From Bacteroidales bacterium UBA1215 (lineage in GTDB: Bacteria > Bacteroidota > Bacteroidia > Bacteroidales > WCHB1-69), in NCBI GenBank assembly GCA_002309475.1, contig DBXJ01000061.1, forward strand, positions 15,317-51,477: a stretch of DNA of 36,161 bases, given 5' to 3'. A model generated the notes under the pieces. It did not search any database. It was not told the DNA's origin and was given only the letters and a program-made list of their open reading frames with translations. The position numbers and the translations under genes are program-made. Shown here one piece after another: positions 1-8,129 of the stretch (positions within the stretch are counted from its first letter, which is position 1; every line of letters starts with the position of its first letter).

Positions 1-57
1 GGTTAGAGCGTCGGATTCATAACCCGGAGGTCACGAGTTCAATTCCCGTCCCCGCTA
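1..57 (+). tRNA. tRNA-Met (CAT), 3' part; 5' end cut by the window edge
   Basis: The visible part starts in the D-loop (GGTTAGAGC). It continues through an anticodon loop TTCATAA (anticodon CAT), a variable loop, a T-loop TTCAATT and the 3' acceptor strand CCCCGCT with discriminator A at 57. CCA is not encoded. The GGTTAGAGC D-arm is of the elongator type rather than the initiator type. Two stem positions look mispaired: A31-C39 in the anticodon stem and A52-C62 in the T-stem. An Ile2 tRNA (CAT with lysidine) cannot be fully excluded because the 5' half is missing. Confidence 0.88.
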
Positions 58-62
58 CCCGA

Positions 63-90
63 AAGAAGTGCTTAGGCACTTCTTTTTTTA
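63..90 (+). terminator. Rho-independent terminator after tRNA-Met
   Basis: A 9-bp perfect stem, AAGAAGTGC (63-71) with GCACTTCTT (76-84), closes a 4-nt TTAG loop and runs into a T-tract. It lies 5 nt after the mature tRNA end and before the convergent gene end at 107. It is strong for the plus strand. On the minus strand it lacks a clear U-run. Confidence 0.85.
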
Positions 91-106
91 TATAAACTTT
101 TCTAAT

Positions 107-1237
107 TTAATGCAAAGAAATATAAGTGAAGATGGGTAGATGGTCGGATGCCACATAGTCCAATGTTGTAAATTGCTGACTTTTTAGCGATTTGTCATGC
201 AAAATGTAGTCAATTCTAAAAGACAGCGAAGGATTGATATTCATAGTATTGTTGATACCTCTACCCGATTTTACAAAAGCATCGTTCAAATGTGCACCTA
301 TAACGTGATAGGTATAAGACCATGGTGTATCGTTAAAATCTCCACAAACAATTACTTTATATGGAGATTGATTCATGTGTTCTTTGAGAATTTTTGCTTG
401 TGAGGCACGAACAATGTTGCCATCTTTTATTTTCCGAAGCAATTTTATAAAGCCTTCTTGTACTTCTTCGTTGCCAATATTGGTGATGGCGGTGGCTCTT
501 TTGGCCATGCTATAGTCTTCGTCTGCAAAATGTAGCGATTGTAAATGAGTATTATAGACGCGAATAGTGTCATTACCGATTTTAATATCTGCAAATGTGG
601 CACAATTGGAGTTTGAATTGTCAAAATTTATCGAACCTTGATGGATAATGGGATATTTTGAAAAGGTTGCTAATCCAAAACCATGTTCATTGTTGGTGAT
701 AGGTAAATACATGTATTTGTATTTGGCAGATGTATTTTCTTCAATTTTGTTGGTAGTTTCAAAGTTAGTGTTTGGTTTGTTGTGATAGTATTCTTGAAAG
801 CACATGATGTCTGCATTTTGCTCGTGCAAAAGACTCATAATGCTATCTCTTTTTTCAATACCTAATTTCCATTTGCCGTTTTGTTGGTTGTAGAGTCCAA
901 ATACTTGAACGTTGTAGGACAATATTTTAATGGCATCTGCATCCGGTGTAATATTTTTTCGTATTTGTACAAATCTGCTCAAAGAATTCCAGCCGATTAA
1001 AATAGTTGCCAACGACAATATTGTGTATTTGGGGTGTTTAAAAATCCAAAATATGACAAATATAATGTTGATTGTCAATAGATAAGGATAAAAAAGATGG
1101 AGCACAGAGAACCATCTAAACGAGTCCGGATTGAGTCGTGAGCTGATATAAACTATCAGCAAGGCAATGGCACATAAGATGTTAAATGCCAAAATAAGAA
1201 TGTTCAGGATTGATTTTTTTTTCGTTTTTTTAGCCAT
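107..1237 (-). CDS. Membrane-anchored endonuclease/exonuclease/phosphatase (EEP) family protein
   Basis: The protein is 376 aa. The first ~90 residues hold a basic start (MAKKTKKKS) and about three hydrophobic segments. The remainder is a DNase I-like EEP domain with its metal and catalytic motifs in order: LSYNVQVF, DIMCFQEYY, VCGDFNDTP and a C-terminal SDHLP. The fold hydrolyses phosphodiesters (DNA, RNA, phospholipid headgroups or inositol phosphates); the substrate cannot be told from sequence. Topology suggests a membrane-tethered catalytic domain. A TTG two codons upstream is possible, but the ATG at 1237 overlaps the stop of the preceding rhomboid gene as TAATG, which is the better start. 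It is the last gene of a three-gene minus-strand set with two rhomboids. Confidence 0.85.
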   Translation of the reverse strand: MAKKTKKKSILNILILAFNILCAIALLIVYISSRLNPDSFRWFSVLHLFYPYLLTINIIFVIFWIFKHPKYTILSLATILIGWNSLSRFVQIRKNITPDADAIKILSYNVQVFGLYNQQNGKWKLGIEKRDSIMSLLHEQNADIMCFQEYYHNKPNTNFETTNKIEENTSAKYKYMYLPITNNEHGFGLATFSKYPIIHQGSINFDNSNSNCATFADIKIGNDTIRVYNTHLQSLHFADEDYSMAKRATAITNIGNEEVQEGFIKLLRKIKDGNIVRASQAKILKEHMNQSPYKVIVCGDFNDTPWSYTYHVIGAHLNDAFVKSGRGINNTMNINPSLSFRIDYILHDKSLKSQQFTTLDYVASDHLPIFTYISLH

Positions 1238-2142
1238 TACCAATTCTTTTTGTTGCTTGTGTTAAATAAAAATTCCTTTTCTTCTTTGCTTAAACTTTGA
1301 TAGCCATCTTTGGCAATCTTATCCAATATTTCATCTACTTTTTTGCGATATTGGGCACGTTCAGCATTGTAGCTTTCATCACTTTTAGGTCGGTTTTGAT
1401 AGGGTGGTGGGGTATAGGAAGTATTACGTTTATATATTGTAAATATGTTCTTTAAGTAAGGTATCAATACATAACAACATCCAAATAAAGCTCCTCCCAA
1501 GTGGGCAAAGTGTCCTCCGGAGTTTCCATGAGGAATACTCAAAATATCAATAATGACAAAAAAGATGGCTATCCATTTGAGTTTTATCTGCCCTAAAAAT
1601 AACAGATTGACATAATCATTCGGGGCTTTGCAGGCTATGGCAACCAATATAGCCATAATGGCTCCCGATGCCCCTACAGCGAAAGAAGATGCCCTTACTG
1701 CCTCAAAAACAGGAAAATAGTTATATGACAAAATATAAAGGATATTTCCTATGATACCACCGATGAAATATACTATATATAATTGTTTGTCAGAGAAGTA
1801 TCTTGTGAAAAATGTACCTGCGAAATAGAGGGTGAGCATATTGAAAAGTATATGCGAAAAGTTAGCATGAACAAACAAACTGGTGATTAATGTCCACGGT
1901 TTGAAGAGTACTTGTTGCCAGTTGGAACTTACTGCCAGCCAATTCCAAATCCATGAGGAGGCAGACGAGGTATGGTCGGCATACAAAAAGTCTGTTACAT
2001 TGCTCAGTAATTGTATGAGTAAGCAAAATATGTATACCGCTATATTGATGGAAATTAGGCGGTTGAGGGCGTGTTTAGAGGTAAAAAACGCTTTCAAACG
2101 ATATTTCCATTGCCGGTTGCCGAAACGATGATATTCTGCCAT
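1237..2142 (-). CDS. Rhomboid family intramembrane serine protease (first of two)
   Basis: The protein is 301 aa, with about six membrane segments after a short basic N-terminus. The rhomboid core is complete: HxxxN-type motif HILFN (His97, Asn101), GASG with catalytic Ser159, and HFAHLGG with catalytic His214. Rhomboids cleave transmembrane helices of substrate proteins inside the inner membrane. A hydrophilic C-terminal tail of about 60 residues (lysine and glutamate rich) follows the last membrane segment. The ATG abuts the TAA of the second rhomboid directly, and its own stop overlaps the start of the EEP gene, so all three are very likely co-transcribed and translationally coupled. Substrates are unknown. 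Confidence 0.9.
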   Translation of the reverse strand: MAEYHRFGNRQWKYRLKAFFTSKHALNRLISINIAVYIFCLLIQLLSNVTDFLYADHTSSASSWIWNWLAVSSNWQQVLFKPWTLITSLFVHANFSHILFNMLTLYFAGTFFTRYFSDKQLYIVYFIGGIIGNILYILSYNYFPVFEAVRASSFAVGASGAIMAILVAIACKAPNDYVNLLFLGQIKLKWIAIFFVIIDILSIPHGNSGGHFAHLGGALFGCCYVLIPYLKNIFTIYKRNTSYTPPPYQNRPKSDESYNAERAQYRKKVDEILDKIAKDGYQSLSKEEKEFLFNTSNKKNW

Positions 2143-3003
2143 TTAATATTCCCAGTGTTGTTTTGCTTTCTTTCTCCAATATAATATTAATAATAAACCG
2201 AACAACATGCCGCCAAGGTGAGCAAAATGAGCCACTCCATCGGAAGTTCCGCTAATACCATATATCAATTCAATCAAACCATAACCAATGACAAACCATT
2301 TTGCTTTGATAGGAATGAAAAAATAAAGATATATCAATGAATTGGGAAACATCATACCAAATGCCAATAGCAAGCCGAAAATGCTACCGGAAGCACCTAC
2401 TATATTCGGTTGGCTGACTAAGTATTCTCTATATTGTGATAAGTATTCGTTGATAGCATTTTTTGATTCAAGTATATTGCTCCCATAGTTGATATTGTCG
2501 ACATTCTCTTTGAATATTTCAAAACCATTGATCAATTCAGCATTGTTGGGGTCAATAACAAATTTATGGTGTTGTGCCAAGGCATTGATAGTTTCTATAG
2601 TAGGATTTGCAATGCAGGCATCTAGATAGTTTAGCGTTGGCAACATTTGCCAAGCTATAATGCCATAGTGTGTGAGAGCAGCTCCAATGCCCGTTACCAA
2701 ATAAAAAATGAGGAAACGTTTTGCTCCCCAATAATTTTCAATGGCAGCACCAAACATCCACAAAGCAAACATGTTGAAAAACAAGTGTGCAAGGTTGCCA
2801 TGCATAAACATGTAAGTGATAAATTGGTAAGGATGAAAAAGGTCGGATTCCCAAAAATGTAATCCTAACCAATCGTATAAATGAATGCCATATTTCTCAA
2901 CAACAACTGTTGCAAAATACATCAATATGTTGATAATTAACAAATTTTTAACTACCGGAGGTAGTATTGAAAATCCTTGCGGGCTGTAATATTGATTGTC
3001 CAT
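2143..3003 (-). CDS. Rhomboid family intramembrane serine protease (second, with inserted soluble loop)
   Basis: The protein is 286 aa. It has the motif set HLFFN (HGNLAHLFFN), GASG with catalytic Ser205, and AHFAHLGG with catalytic His261, so it should be active. Between the helix ending near residue 120 and the GASG helix there is a hydrophilic insert of about 75 residues, predicted to lie outside the membrane. This makes it clearly different from the neighbouring rhomboid despite shared motifs, so the pair is not a recent duplication. The ATG at 3003 is the only sensible start. It is first in a three-gene set whose promoter must lie in 3004-3180, opposite the response-regulator promoter. 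Confidence 0.9.
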   Translation of the reverse strand: MDNQYYSPQGFSILPPVVKNLLIINILMYFATVVVEKYGIHLYDWLGLHFWESDLFHPYQFITYMFMHGNLAHLFFNMFALWMFGAAIENYWGAKRFLIFYLVTGIGAALTHYGIIAWQMLPTLNYLDACIANPTIETINALAQHHKFVIDPNNAELINGFEIFKENVDNINYGSNILESKNAINEYLSQYREYLVSQPNIVGASGSIFGLLLAFGMMFPNSLIYLYFFIPIKAKWFVIGYGLIELIYGISGTSDGVAHFAHLGGMLFGLLLILYWRKKAKQHWEY

Positions 3004-3154
3004 TTGTTATAATAATTAGAAATAACGCAATTTTATGGTTTTATTGTATAATAATTTAGTATTTTATTAAAAGTAATAGAAATGCAGTATGTAAAAGATG
3101 CATTTTAGCAGAAAAAAATCCATTTTGATTTATTATCAATTCATCAAAAAATTA

Positions 3155-3162
3155 TATCTTTG
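3155..3162 (+). promoter_or_regulatory. Bacteroidota -7 box for the response regulator-trmD operon
   Basis: TATCTTTG matches the Bacteroidota -7 consensus TAnnTTTG. It lies 18 nt before the ATG at 3181, implying a very short leader of roughly 10-15 nt. No good -33 TTTG is seen at normal spacing. Confidence 0.6.
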
Positions 3163-3180
3163 CAAATTAGCACCAATAAA

Positions 3181-3864
3181 ATGGATTTACCGACATATAA
3201 AATACTATTAGTAGACGACGAGTCAGATATTTTGGATTTTATCAGTTATAATCTTTCCAAAGCAGGCTATATGGTACGTGCTGTTACTAATGGCGAGGAT
3301 GTTCTGTTAGAAATAGCTAAAGAAAAGCCTCATTTGATATTATTAGATGTGATGATGCCCGGAATGGATGGGTTTGAAGTCTGCAAACGTATTCGGGAAA
3401 AGCCGGAATACAACGATGTGTTGATAGCATTTTTGTCGGCAAGAAGTGAAGATTATTCACAAATTGCCGGTTTACAATCCGGTGCGGATGATTACATTGC
3501 CAAACCTATTCGACCAAAAGTATTGGTGTCAAAAGTGCAGGCCTTGTTACGAAGGACAGAAATCGCTCCTAGAAGCAGTAAAGAAACAAATAAAAACAAC
3601 ATTAAAATTGATGTGGAAAATTATATTGTTACCATCAATGATGCGAAATTTTTGTTGCCGAAAAAAGAATTTGAATTATTGCATTTGTTAGCATCTCGTC
3701 CCGGAAAAGTGTTCCGAAGAGAAGAAATTTATTTAGCACTTTGGGGTGATGATGTAGTGGTTGGAGATAGAACGATTGATGTTCATGTGAGAAGAATAAG
3801 AGAAAAATTAGGACTTGACAACATTAAAACGATAAAAGGTGTCGGCTATAAATACGAAGAGTGA
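3181..3864 (+). CDS. OmpR/PhoB-family two-component response regulator
   Basis: The protein is 227 aa. The N-terminal receiver domain (~1-122) has the acidic pair Asp12/Asp13, phospho-acceptor Asp56 in LLDVMMPGMDG, Ser86 and switch Lys108 in DDYIAKPIRP. A short linker leads to a C-terminal winged-helix DNA-binding domain (~135-227) ending DVHVRRIREKLG...GVGYKYEE. It should bind direct-repeat DNA after phosphorylation. A TTG further upstream (3160) would begin inside the -7 box, so the ATG at 3181 is the start. No kinase gene is adjacent; the nearest candidate is the sensor kinase at 8130-9125 on the other strand. Its stop codon overlaps the trmD ATG (TGATG), so the two are coupled. Confidence 0.93.
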   Translation: MDLPTYKILLVDDESDILDFISYNLSKAGYMVRAVTNGEDVLLEIAKEKPHLILLDVMMPGMDGFEVCKRIREKPEYNDVLIAFLSARSEDYSQIAGLQSGADDYIAKPIRPKVLVSKVQALLRRTEIAPRSSKETNKNNIKIDVENYIVTINDAKFLLPKKEFELLHLLASRPGKVFRREEIYLALWGDDVVVGDRTIDVHVRRIREKLGLDNIKTIKGVGYKYEE

Positions 3865-4535
3865 TGCATATAGATATTTTGACATTATTTCCGGAGATGT
3901 TTACGGGTTGTTTTGATCAATCCATTTTGCATCGTGCTCAAGAAAAGGGTTTGTTTTCCTATCAATTGCACAATATCAGAGATTATTCAACCGATAAGCA
4001 TAAGCGAGTAGATGATTATCCGTATGGAGGTGAAGCCGGCATGGTGATGAAAATTGAACCGATTGCCGCTTGCATAGAGCATTTGTTCACGCTTCGCACC
4101 TACGACCAAGTGATATTTCTCACTCCCGATGGTGAAGTTTTAAATCAATCTATTGCAAATGAATTGTCTATGTGCAATAATTTAATGATGCTTTGTGGAC
4201 ATTATAAAGGAGTTGACGAACGTGTAAGAGAACTTTTTATTACACGAGAAATTTCCATTGGAGATTATGTGCTGTCGGGTGGTGAATTGCCGGCGGCTGT
4301 ATTGTGTGATACTATTGTAAGATTGATTCCCGGTGTATTAAATGACGAAACTTCAGCTTTGTCAGATTCGTTTCAATATGGTTTGTTGTCGCCTCCTGTC
4401 TATACCAGACCTTATGATTTTAAAGGACATACGGTGCCGCAAGTGTTATTGTCCGGTAACGAAAAATTGATTGAAGAATGGAAATTACAAAAGGCGGAAG
4501 AAAGGACCAAAAAAAATCGTCCGGATATTTTGTAA
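3864..4535 (+). CDS. trmD: tRNA (guanine37-N1)-methyltransferase TrmD
   Basis: The protein is 223 aa, the normal TrmD length. TrmD methylates N1 of G37 next to the anticodon of tRNAs reading CNN codons, using S-adenosylmethionine, and so prevents +1 frameshifting. The family signatures are present: IDILTLFPEMF at the start, YGGEAGMVMK, LCGHYKGVDERV, and the knot segment ISIGDYVLSGGELPA followed by IPGVL. A GTG one codon upstream is possible, but the ATG that overlaps the preceding TGA fits the family start. It shares a transcript with the response regulator; no clear terminator follows. Confidence 0.97.
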   Translation: MHIDILTLFPEMFTGCFDQSILHRAQEKGLFSYQLHNIRDYSTDKHKRVDDYPYGGEAGMVMKIEPIAACIEHLFTLRTYDQVIFLTPDGEVLNQSIANELSMCNNLMMLCGHYKGVDERVRELFITREISIGDYVLSGGELPAAVLCDTIVRLIPGVLNDETSALSDSFQYGLLSPPVYTRPYDFKGHTVPQVLLSGNEKLIEEWKLQKAEERTKKNRPDIL

Positions 4536-4576
4536 AAAAATATTTGAAATAATATAAAAAAGTCAATATAAAGTGT

Positions 4577-4584
4577 TACCTTTG
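4577..4584 (+). promoter_or_regulatory. Bacteroidota -7 box upstream of the lipoprotein-radA pair
   Basis: TACCTTTG fits TAnnTTTG and lies 50 nt before the lipoprotein ATG, in an AT-rich gap after trmD. No convincing -33 element is seen. Confidence 0.6.
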
Positions 4585-4634
4585 CAAATTCAAAAATAGA
4601 GAGAAATTTTTTATCAACAATAACAATTAACAAT

Positions 4635-5057
4635 ATGAATATCAAAAACATATCAATATCAGTATTGCTTCTAATGGTACTTGTGTTTACAAGTTGTACT
4701 AAGTCAAAAGAAGAAAAATTGCAAGGACAATGGGAACGTTATAATACTTCTTTAAATCCGTTTGTTGTAGATACCATGCAACAAGAAATGTGGTATTTTG
4801 ACAATGGAAACTTAAAGATTTATTCAAGAGAAGCTTCAGGTGCCTTGAAATTGAATGCTGATTTGGAATATGCCATGCAAGTTCAAAAAGGTAGAGTAGC
4901 TGTTGTTATTCAAGCAAAAAATAGCGAGGATAATAATAATCCTCAACTCATAAATGCTTATTTGGGTTCAGCTAGAATTTATCAATTGACAGATACAACA
5001 TTGGCTATGAAAGGTATTGAAACCTTGATATATTACGAGTTCTATCGTAATAAATAA
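4635..5057 (+). CDS. Small predicted lipoprotein of unknown function
   Basis: The protein is 140 aa. A type II signal peptide is clear: a short basic start, a hydrophobic stretch (SVLLLMVLVF) and lipobox FTSC with Cys at residue 21, so it should be lipidated and envelope-bound. The mature part carries a lipocalin-like start (LQGQWERY) and alternating hydrophobic strands (MWYFDNGNLKIYS, ARIYQLTDTTLAMKG), which suggests a small beta-barrel or beta-sandwich as in lipocalin-like Bacteroidota lipoproteins. The function is not recognised. It has its own -7 box and ends 2 nt before radA, so the two are probably co-transcribed. Confidence 0.82.
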   Translation: MNIKNISISVLLLMVLVFTSCTKSKEEKLQGQWERYNTSLNPFVVDTMQQEMWYFDNGNLKIYSREASGALKLNADLEYAMQVQKGRVAVVIQAKNSEDNNNPQLINAYLGSARIYQLTDTTLAMKGIETLIYYEFYRNK

Positions 5058-5059
5058 TC

Positions 5060-6412
5060 ATGGCTGGTTCCAAAAGTGTTTATTATTGTCAAAATTGTGG
5101 TACACGTTCTGCAACATGGTTAGGACGATGTAATGTTTGTGGGCAATGGAATACTTTTGTTGAGGAAGTTATTCAACGTTCTCCTTCTAAAAAGAGGGAG
5201 AACGTTGTTGTTGATAGTCAGCCGCAATTACTCAAAGATATAACCGGAGATACATCTGTAAGAATTTCATCCGGCATAGGTGAATTGGATAGGGTGTTGG
5301 GTGGTGGTATTGTTCAAGGTTCTATCATTCTTTTAGGTGGTGACCCCGGTATCGGTAAATCAACTTTGATGCTACAATTGGCATTAAATATAAAAAATAC
5401 CAAAGTATTGTATGTTTCTGGAGAAGAAAGTGCTACGCAGATAAAGTTGCGAGCTTCTAGAATGCAGTTGGATAGTGACAATTGTTATATTGTTAACGAA
5501 ACCAGTCTGCAAGCAATTTTCTCGCATATTGACAGTATAAAGCCAAATATTTTAATTATTGATTCCATACAAACTTTACAAACAGATACTTTGGATTCAT
5601 CGGCCGGTTCTATTTCGCAGATCCGCGAAACCGCTTCCGAATTGCAACGTTATGCCAAACAAACTGCTACCACCATTTTTCTAATAGGTCATATCACCAA
5701 AGATGGTGTTTTGGCAGGACCGAAGGTATTGGAACATATAGTTGATGTAGTATTGCAGTTTGAAGGAGACAATAAATTTGTATATAGATTGATACGTGCG
5801 ACAAAAAATCGTTTTGGCTCAGTTTCGGAAATTGGCATTTTTGAGATGATGCAAAATGGTTTGCGAGAAGTAGACAATCCTTCAGAGATATTGATTTCGC
5901 ACCGAGACGAAGATATATCCGGAGTGGCGGTGGCAACAACTATAGAAGGGAATCGTTCCTTGCTAATAGAAGTTCAAGCCTTGGTCGCATCAGCTATTTA
6001 TGGCAATCCGCAGCGTTCAGCAACCGGATTTGACTTTCGTCGATTGAGTATGTTGTTGGCGGTATTAGATAAAAAGTGCGGGAAGAAATTTTCCTCTCAC
6101 GATGTATTTCTAAATATTGCAGGAGGCATTAAAACCGATGATACAGCAGTAGATTTATCCATTGTAGCAGCATTGCTGTCATCTGCAGTGGATATACCGA
6201 TTAGTTCAAAAGATTGTTTTGCAGGAGAATTGAGTCTTTCCGGTGAAGTGCGTCCGGTGAGTCGTATTGATACAAGAATTAGCGAAGCTATGAAACTGGG
6301 TTATAAAAGAATTTTTATTTCTGCCAGTAGCAAGGTACAAACCCATTACGATCATATTGAAGTGAAAAAAATCAGCAAAGTATCGGAATTGATAAAGTAT
6401 CTTTTTTCATAG
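5060..6412 (+). CDS. radA: DNA repair protein RadA (Sms)
   Basis: The protein is 450 aa, full length. It has an N-terminal C4 zinc finger (Cys10, Cys13, Cys24, Cys27), a RecA-like ATPase with Walker A GGDPGIGKST (residues 93-102), the RadA-specific KNRFG motif (249-253), and a C-terminal Lon-protease-like domain without peptidase activity. RadA is a RecA-related helicase that drives branch migration and processes recombination intermediates. It begins 2 nt after the upstream lipoprotein stop. Nothing is missing or unusual. Confidence 0.97.
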   Translation: MAGSKSVYYCQNCGTRSATWLGRCNVCGQWNTFVEEVIQRSPSKKRENVVVDSQPQLLKDITGDTSVRISSGIGELDRVLGGGIVQGSIILLGGDPGIGKSTLMLQLALNIKNTKVLYVSGEESATQIKLRASRMQLDSDNCYIVNETSLQAIFSHIDSIKPNILIIDSIQTLQTDTLDSSAGSISQIRETASELQRYAKQTATTIFLIGHITKDGVLAGPKVLEHIVDVVLQFEGDNKFVYRLIRATKNRFGSVSEIGIFEMMQNGLREVDNPSEILISHRDEDISGVAVATTIEGNRSLLIEVQALVASAIYGNPQRSATGFDFRRLSMLLAVLDKKCGKKFSSHDVFLNIAGGIKTDDTAVDLSIVAALLSSAVDIPISSKDCFAGELSLSGEVRPVSRIDTRISEAMKLGYKRIFISASSKVQTHYDHIEVKKISKVSELIKYLFS

Positions 6413-6420
6413 TATTTTTG
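6413..6420 (+). promoter_or_regulatory. Possible -7 box upstream of the SpoIID-domain gene
   Basis: TATTTTTG fits TAnnTTTG and begins immediately after the radA TAG stop, 63 nt before the next ATG. The local T-rich context makes a chance match likely. Confidence 0.35.
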
Positions 6421-6482
6421 CTTTTTATCATACAATTTTCTTGTTATTTTGCGTTATAATTGAGTTGTCATAATATTAAAGT

Positions 6483-7643
6483 ATGAGTATTCGTAAATTT
6501 TTAGCAGCCATTTTATGTTTAGTAGCTTCAATAGAAGCCTTTTCTCTAAATATAAAAGTACGATTACTCACTGAATATACACCTACTTCAGTAGTTGTTT
6601 CAGCAGTTTCCGGTAGATATTCATTGATATGTGATAAGCAGATTAATGCGGTTGTATTAGAGGCGGGTACTTCTATCACCTTAACATATTTCGGCAATCG
6701 CGTAAAAGTGGAAAAAGGAATAGAATTGTTGGGTACTTTTACCGAAGTAGAATTCATCGGGACCAAATATAATAATGTTTTTTCCTTAAAGACAGATAAA
6801 TTGCCGCAAGAGCGAGTCTATGAAGAAAATTTATCGGTAGGAGTGTTGGGAAATTCTCTGCTACTTATAAATACTATTTCGTTGGAAAAATATGTGGCAG
6901 GTGTAGTGCAATCAGAAGTATATGGAAGTTCACAAGATGTAGAATTTTTTAAAATACAAGCCATCGCATCCCGGACATATTGTTTGGCTAATCTCAATAG
7001 GCATATCAGACAAGGTTATAATATGTGCGATGCTGTTCATTGTCAATCTTATAAGGGCAGATGCACACAAGCTGATATTTTTCGTGCCACTTACGAAACT
7101 TTCAACGATGTAATTGTAGATAGTTTGAATCGCTTGATTTCACCGGCTTATCATTCTAATAGTGGAGGCATGACGGAATCTGCAGGAAATATTTGGCAAA
7201 AGGATATTCCGTATCTACAATCAAAAATTGATACTTTTAGTGTAGGAGCAAGAAATTATGAATGGGAAAAAATTATTCCCAAACGGCTTTGGGTCAATTA
7301 TTTTGTAGAAAAATATGGAGAAAAATATCGTACTGAAGAACTTTATCAAGAGGCAATTGTGAATTTTGAGCAACCGATAAGAAAAGCATTGTGGATTATA
7401 GAATCCGATACTATACCGACTAAAGATATAAGAGCTTATTTCAAATTACGATCTGCATTTTTCAATGTTTCTTTGCAAGGAGATAATGTGTATTTGAAAG
7501 GAAAAGGCTATGGTCACGGAGTAGGATTGAGCCAAGAGGGTGCCATAGAAATGGTGAGACGAGGATATAGTTGTGAAGAAATTTTGCAATTCTATTTCAA
7601 CAATGTGAGAATTATCAAATATACGGAAATTATTGATTTATAG
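6483..7643 (+). CDS. SpoIID/LytB domain-containing exported protein
   Basis: The protein is 386 aa with an N-terminal signal peptide (MSIRKFLAAILCLVASIEAFS). The SpoIID domain covers roughly residues 125-380, with LEKYVAGVVQSEV, IASRTYCLAN, the SNSGG segment and the C-terminal signature GYGHGVGLSQEGA. In spore formers SpoIID is a lytic transglycosylase acting on glycan strands lacking stem peptides. In non-sporulating Bacteroidota the homologues are presumed periplasmic peptidoglycan-modifying enzymes, but that activity is inferred here. It ends 2 nt before a DUF456 gene and probably shares its transcript. Confidence 0.88.
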   Translation: MSIRKFLAAILCLVASIEAFSLNIKVRLLTEYTPTSVVVSAVSGRYSLICDKQINAVVLEAGTSITLTYFGNRVKVEKGIELLGTFTEVEFIGTKYNNVFSLKTDKLPQERVYEENLSVGVLGNSLLLINTISLEKYVAGVVQSEVYGSSQDVEFFKIQAIASRTYCLANLNRHIRQGYNMCDAVHCQSYKGRCTQADIFRATYETFNDVIVDSLNRLISPAYHSNSGGMTESAGNIWQKDIPYLQSKIDTFSVGARNYEWEKIIPKRLWVNYFVEKYGEKYRTEELYQEAIVNFEQPIRKALWIIESDTIPTKDIRAYFKLRSAFFNVSLQGDNVYLKGKGYGHGVGLSQEGAIEMVRRGYSCEEILQFYFNNVRIIKYTEIIDL

Positions 7644-7645
7644 TT

Positions 7646-8125
7646 ATGTCAACGGAAGTCATTCTTATCCTATTGGCATTTGTTTGTGAGGTAGTGGGAT
7701 TGGTAGGTTGTTTGCTGCCCATTCTTCCCGGACCACCTATTGCATGCGTGGGAATTATTTTATTGCAGGTTGCAAAAGGTTGTTTTTCAGTTCCTTTTTT
7801 GATAGGAATGATTATTTTAGCCATTGTGGTAACGGTGTTGGATTATGTTATTCCTAGTGCGGGAACTAAAAAATTTGGAGGAAGCAAGTTGGGTGCTTGG
7901 TGTTGTTTTCTCGGTACGATAGCCGGATTGTTTATGTTTCCTCCATTAGGAATTATTGTTATGCCATTTGTGGGGGCTTTAGTAGGGGAATTGTTGAATG
8001 GTACCAATTTGAATGAATCCTTGCGTGCGGCAACAGGTGCTTTGTTGGGCTTTTTGGGTAGTACAATGATGAAAGCAGTACTTTGTATTGCTTATATTCT
8101 CATTTCTATCATAAAAGTTGTGTAG
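7646..8125 (+). CDS. DUF456 family small membrane protein
   Basis: The protein is 159 aa and almost entirely hydrophobic, with about four to five membrane helices and glycine-rich turns. LLPILPGPP near residue 24 and VLDYVIPSAGTKKFGGSKLG near residues 66-85 are hallmarks of DUF456, a family of unknown function. It starts 2 nt after the SpoIID-domain gene. The stop is only 4 nt from the convergent stop of the histidine kinase, with no visible terminator between, so the transcripts probably overlap. Confidence 0.85.
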   Translation: MSTEVILILLAFVCEVVGLVGCLLPILPGPPIACVGIILLQVAKGCFSVPFLIGMIILAIVVTVLDYVIPSAGTKKFGGSKLGAWCCFLGTIAGLFMFPPLGIIVMPFVGALVGELLNGTNLNESLRAATGALLGFLGSTMMKAVLCIAYILISIIKVV

Positions 8126-8129
8126 CCCG

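Noticed and set aside
8126..8129. Missing terminator between convergent DUF456 and kinase genes
   Set aside because: With a 4-nt gap the transcripts must overlap, but hairpins inside the coding ends were not convincingly resolved by eye, and such tight convergent ends are common.
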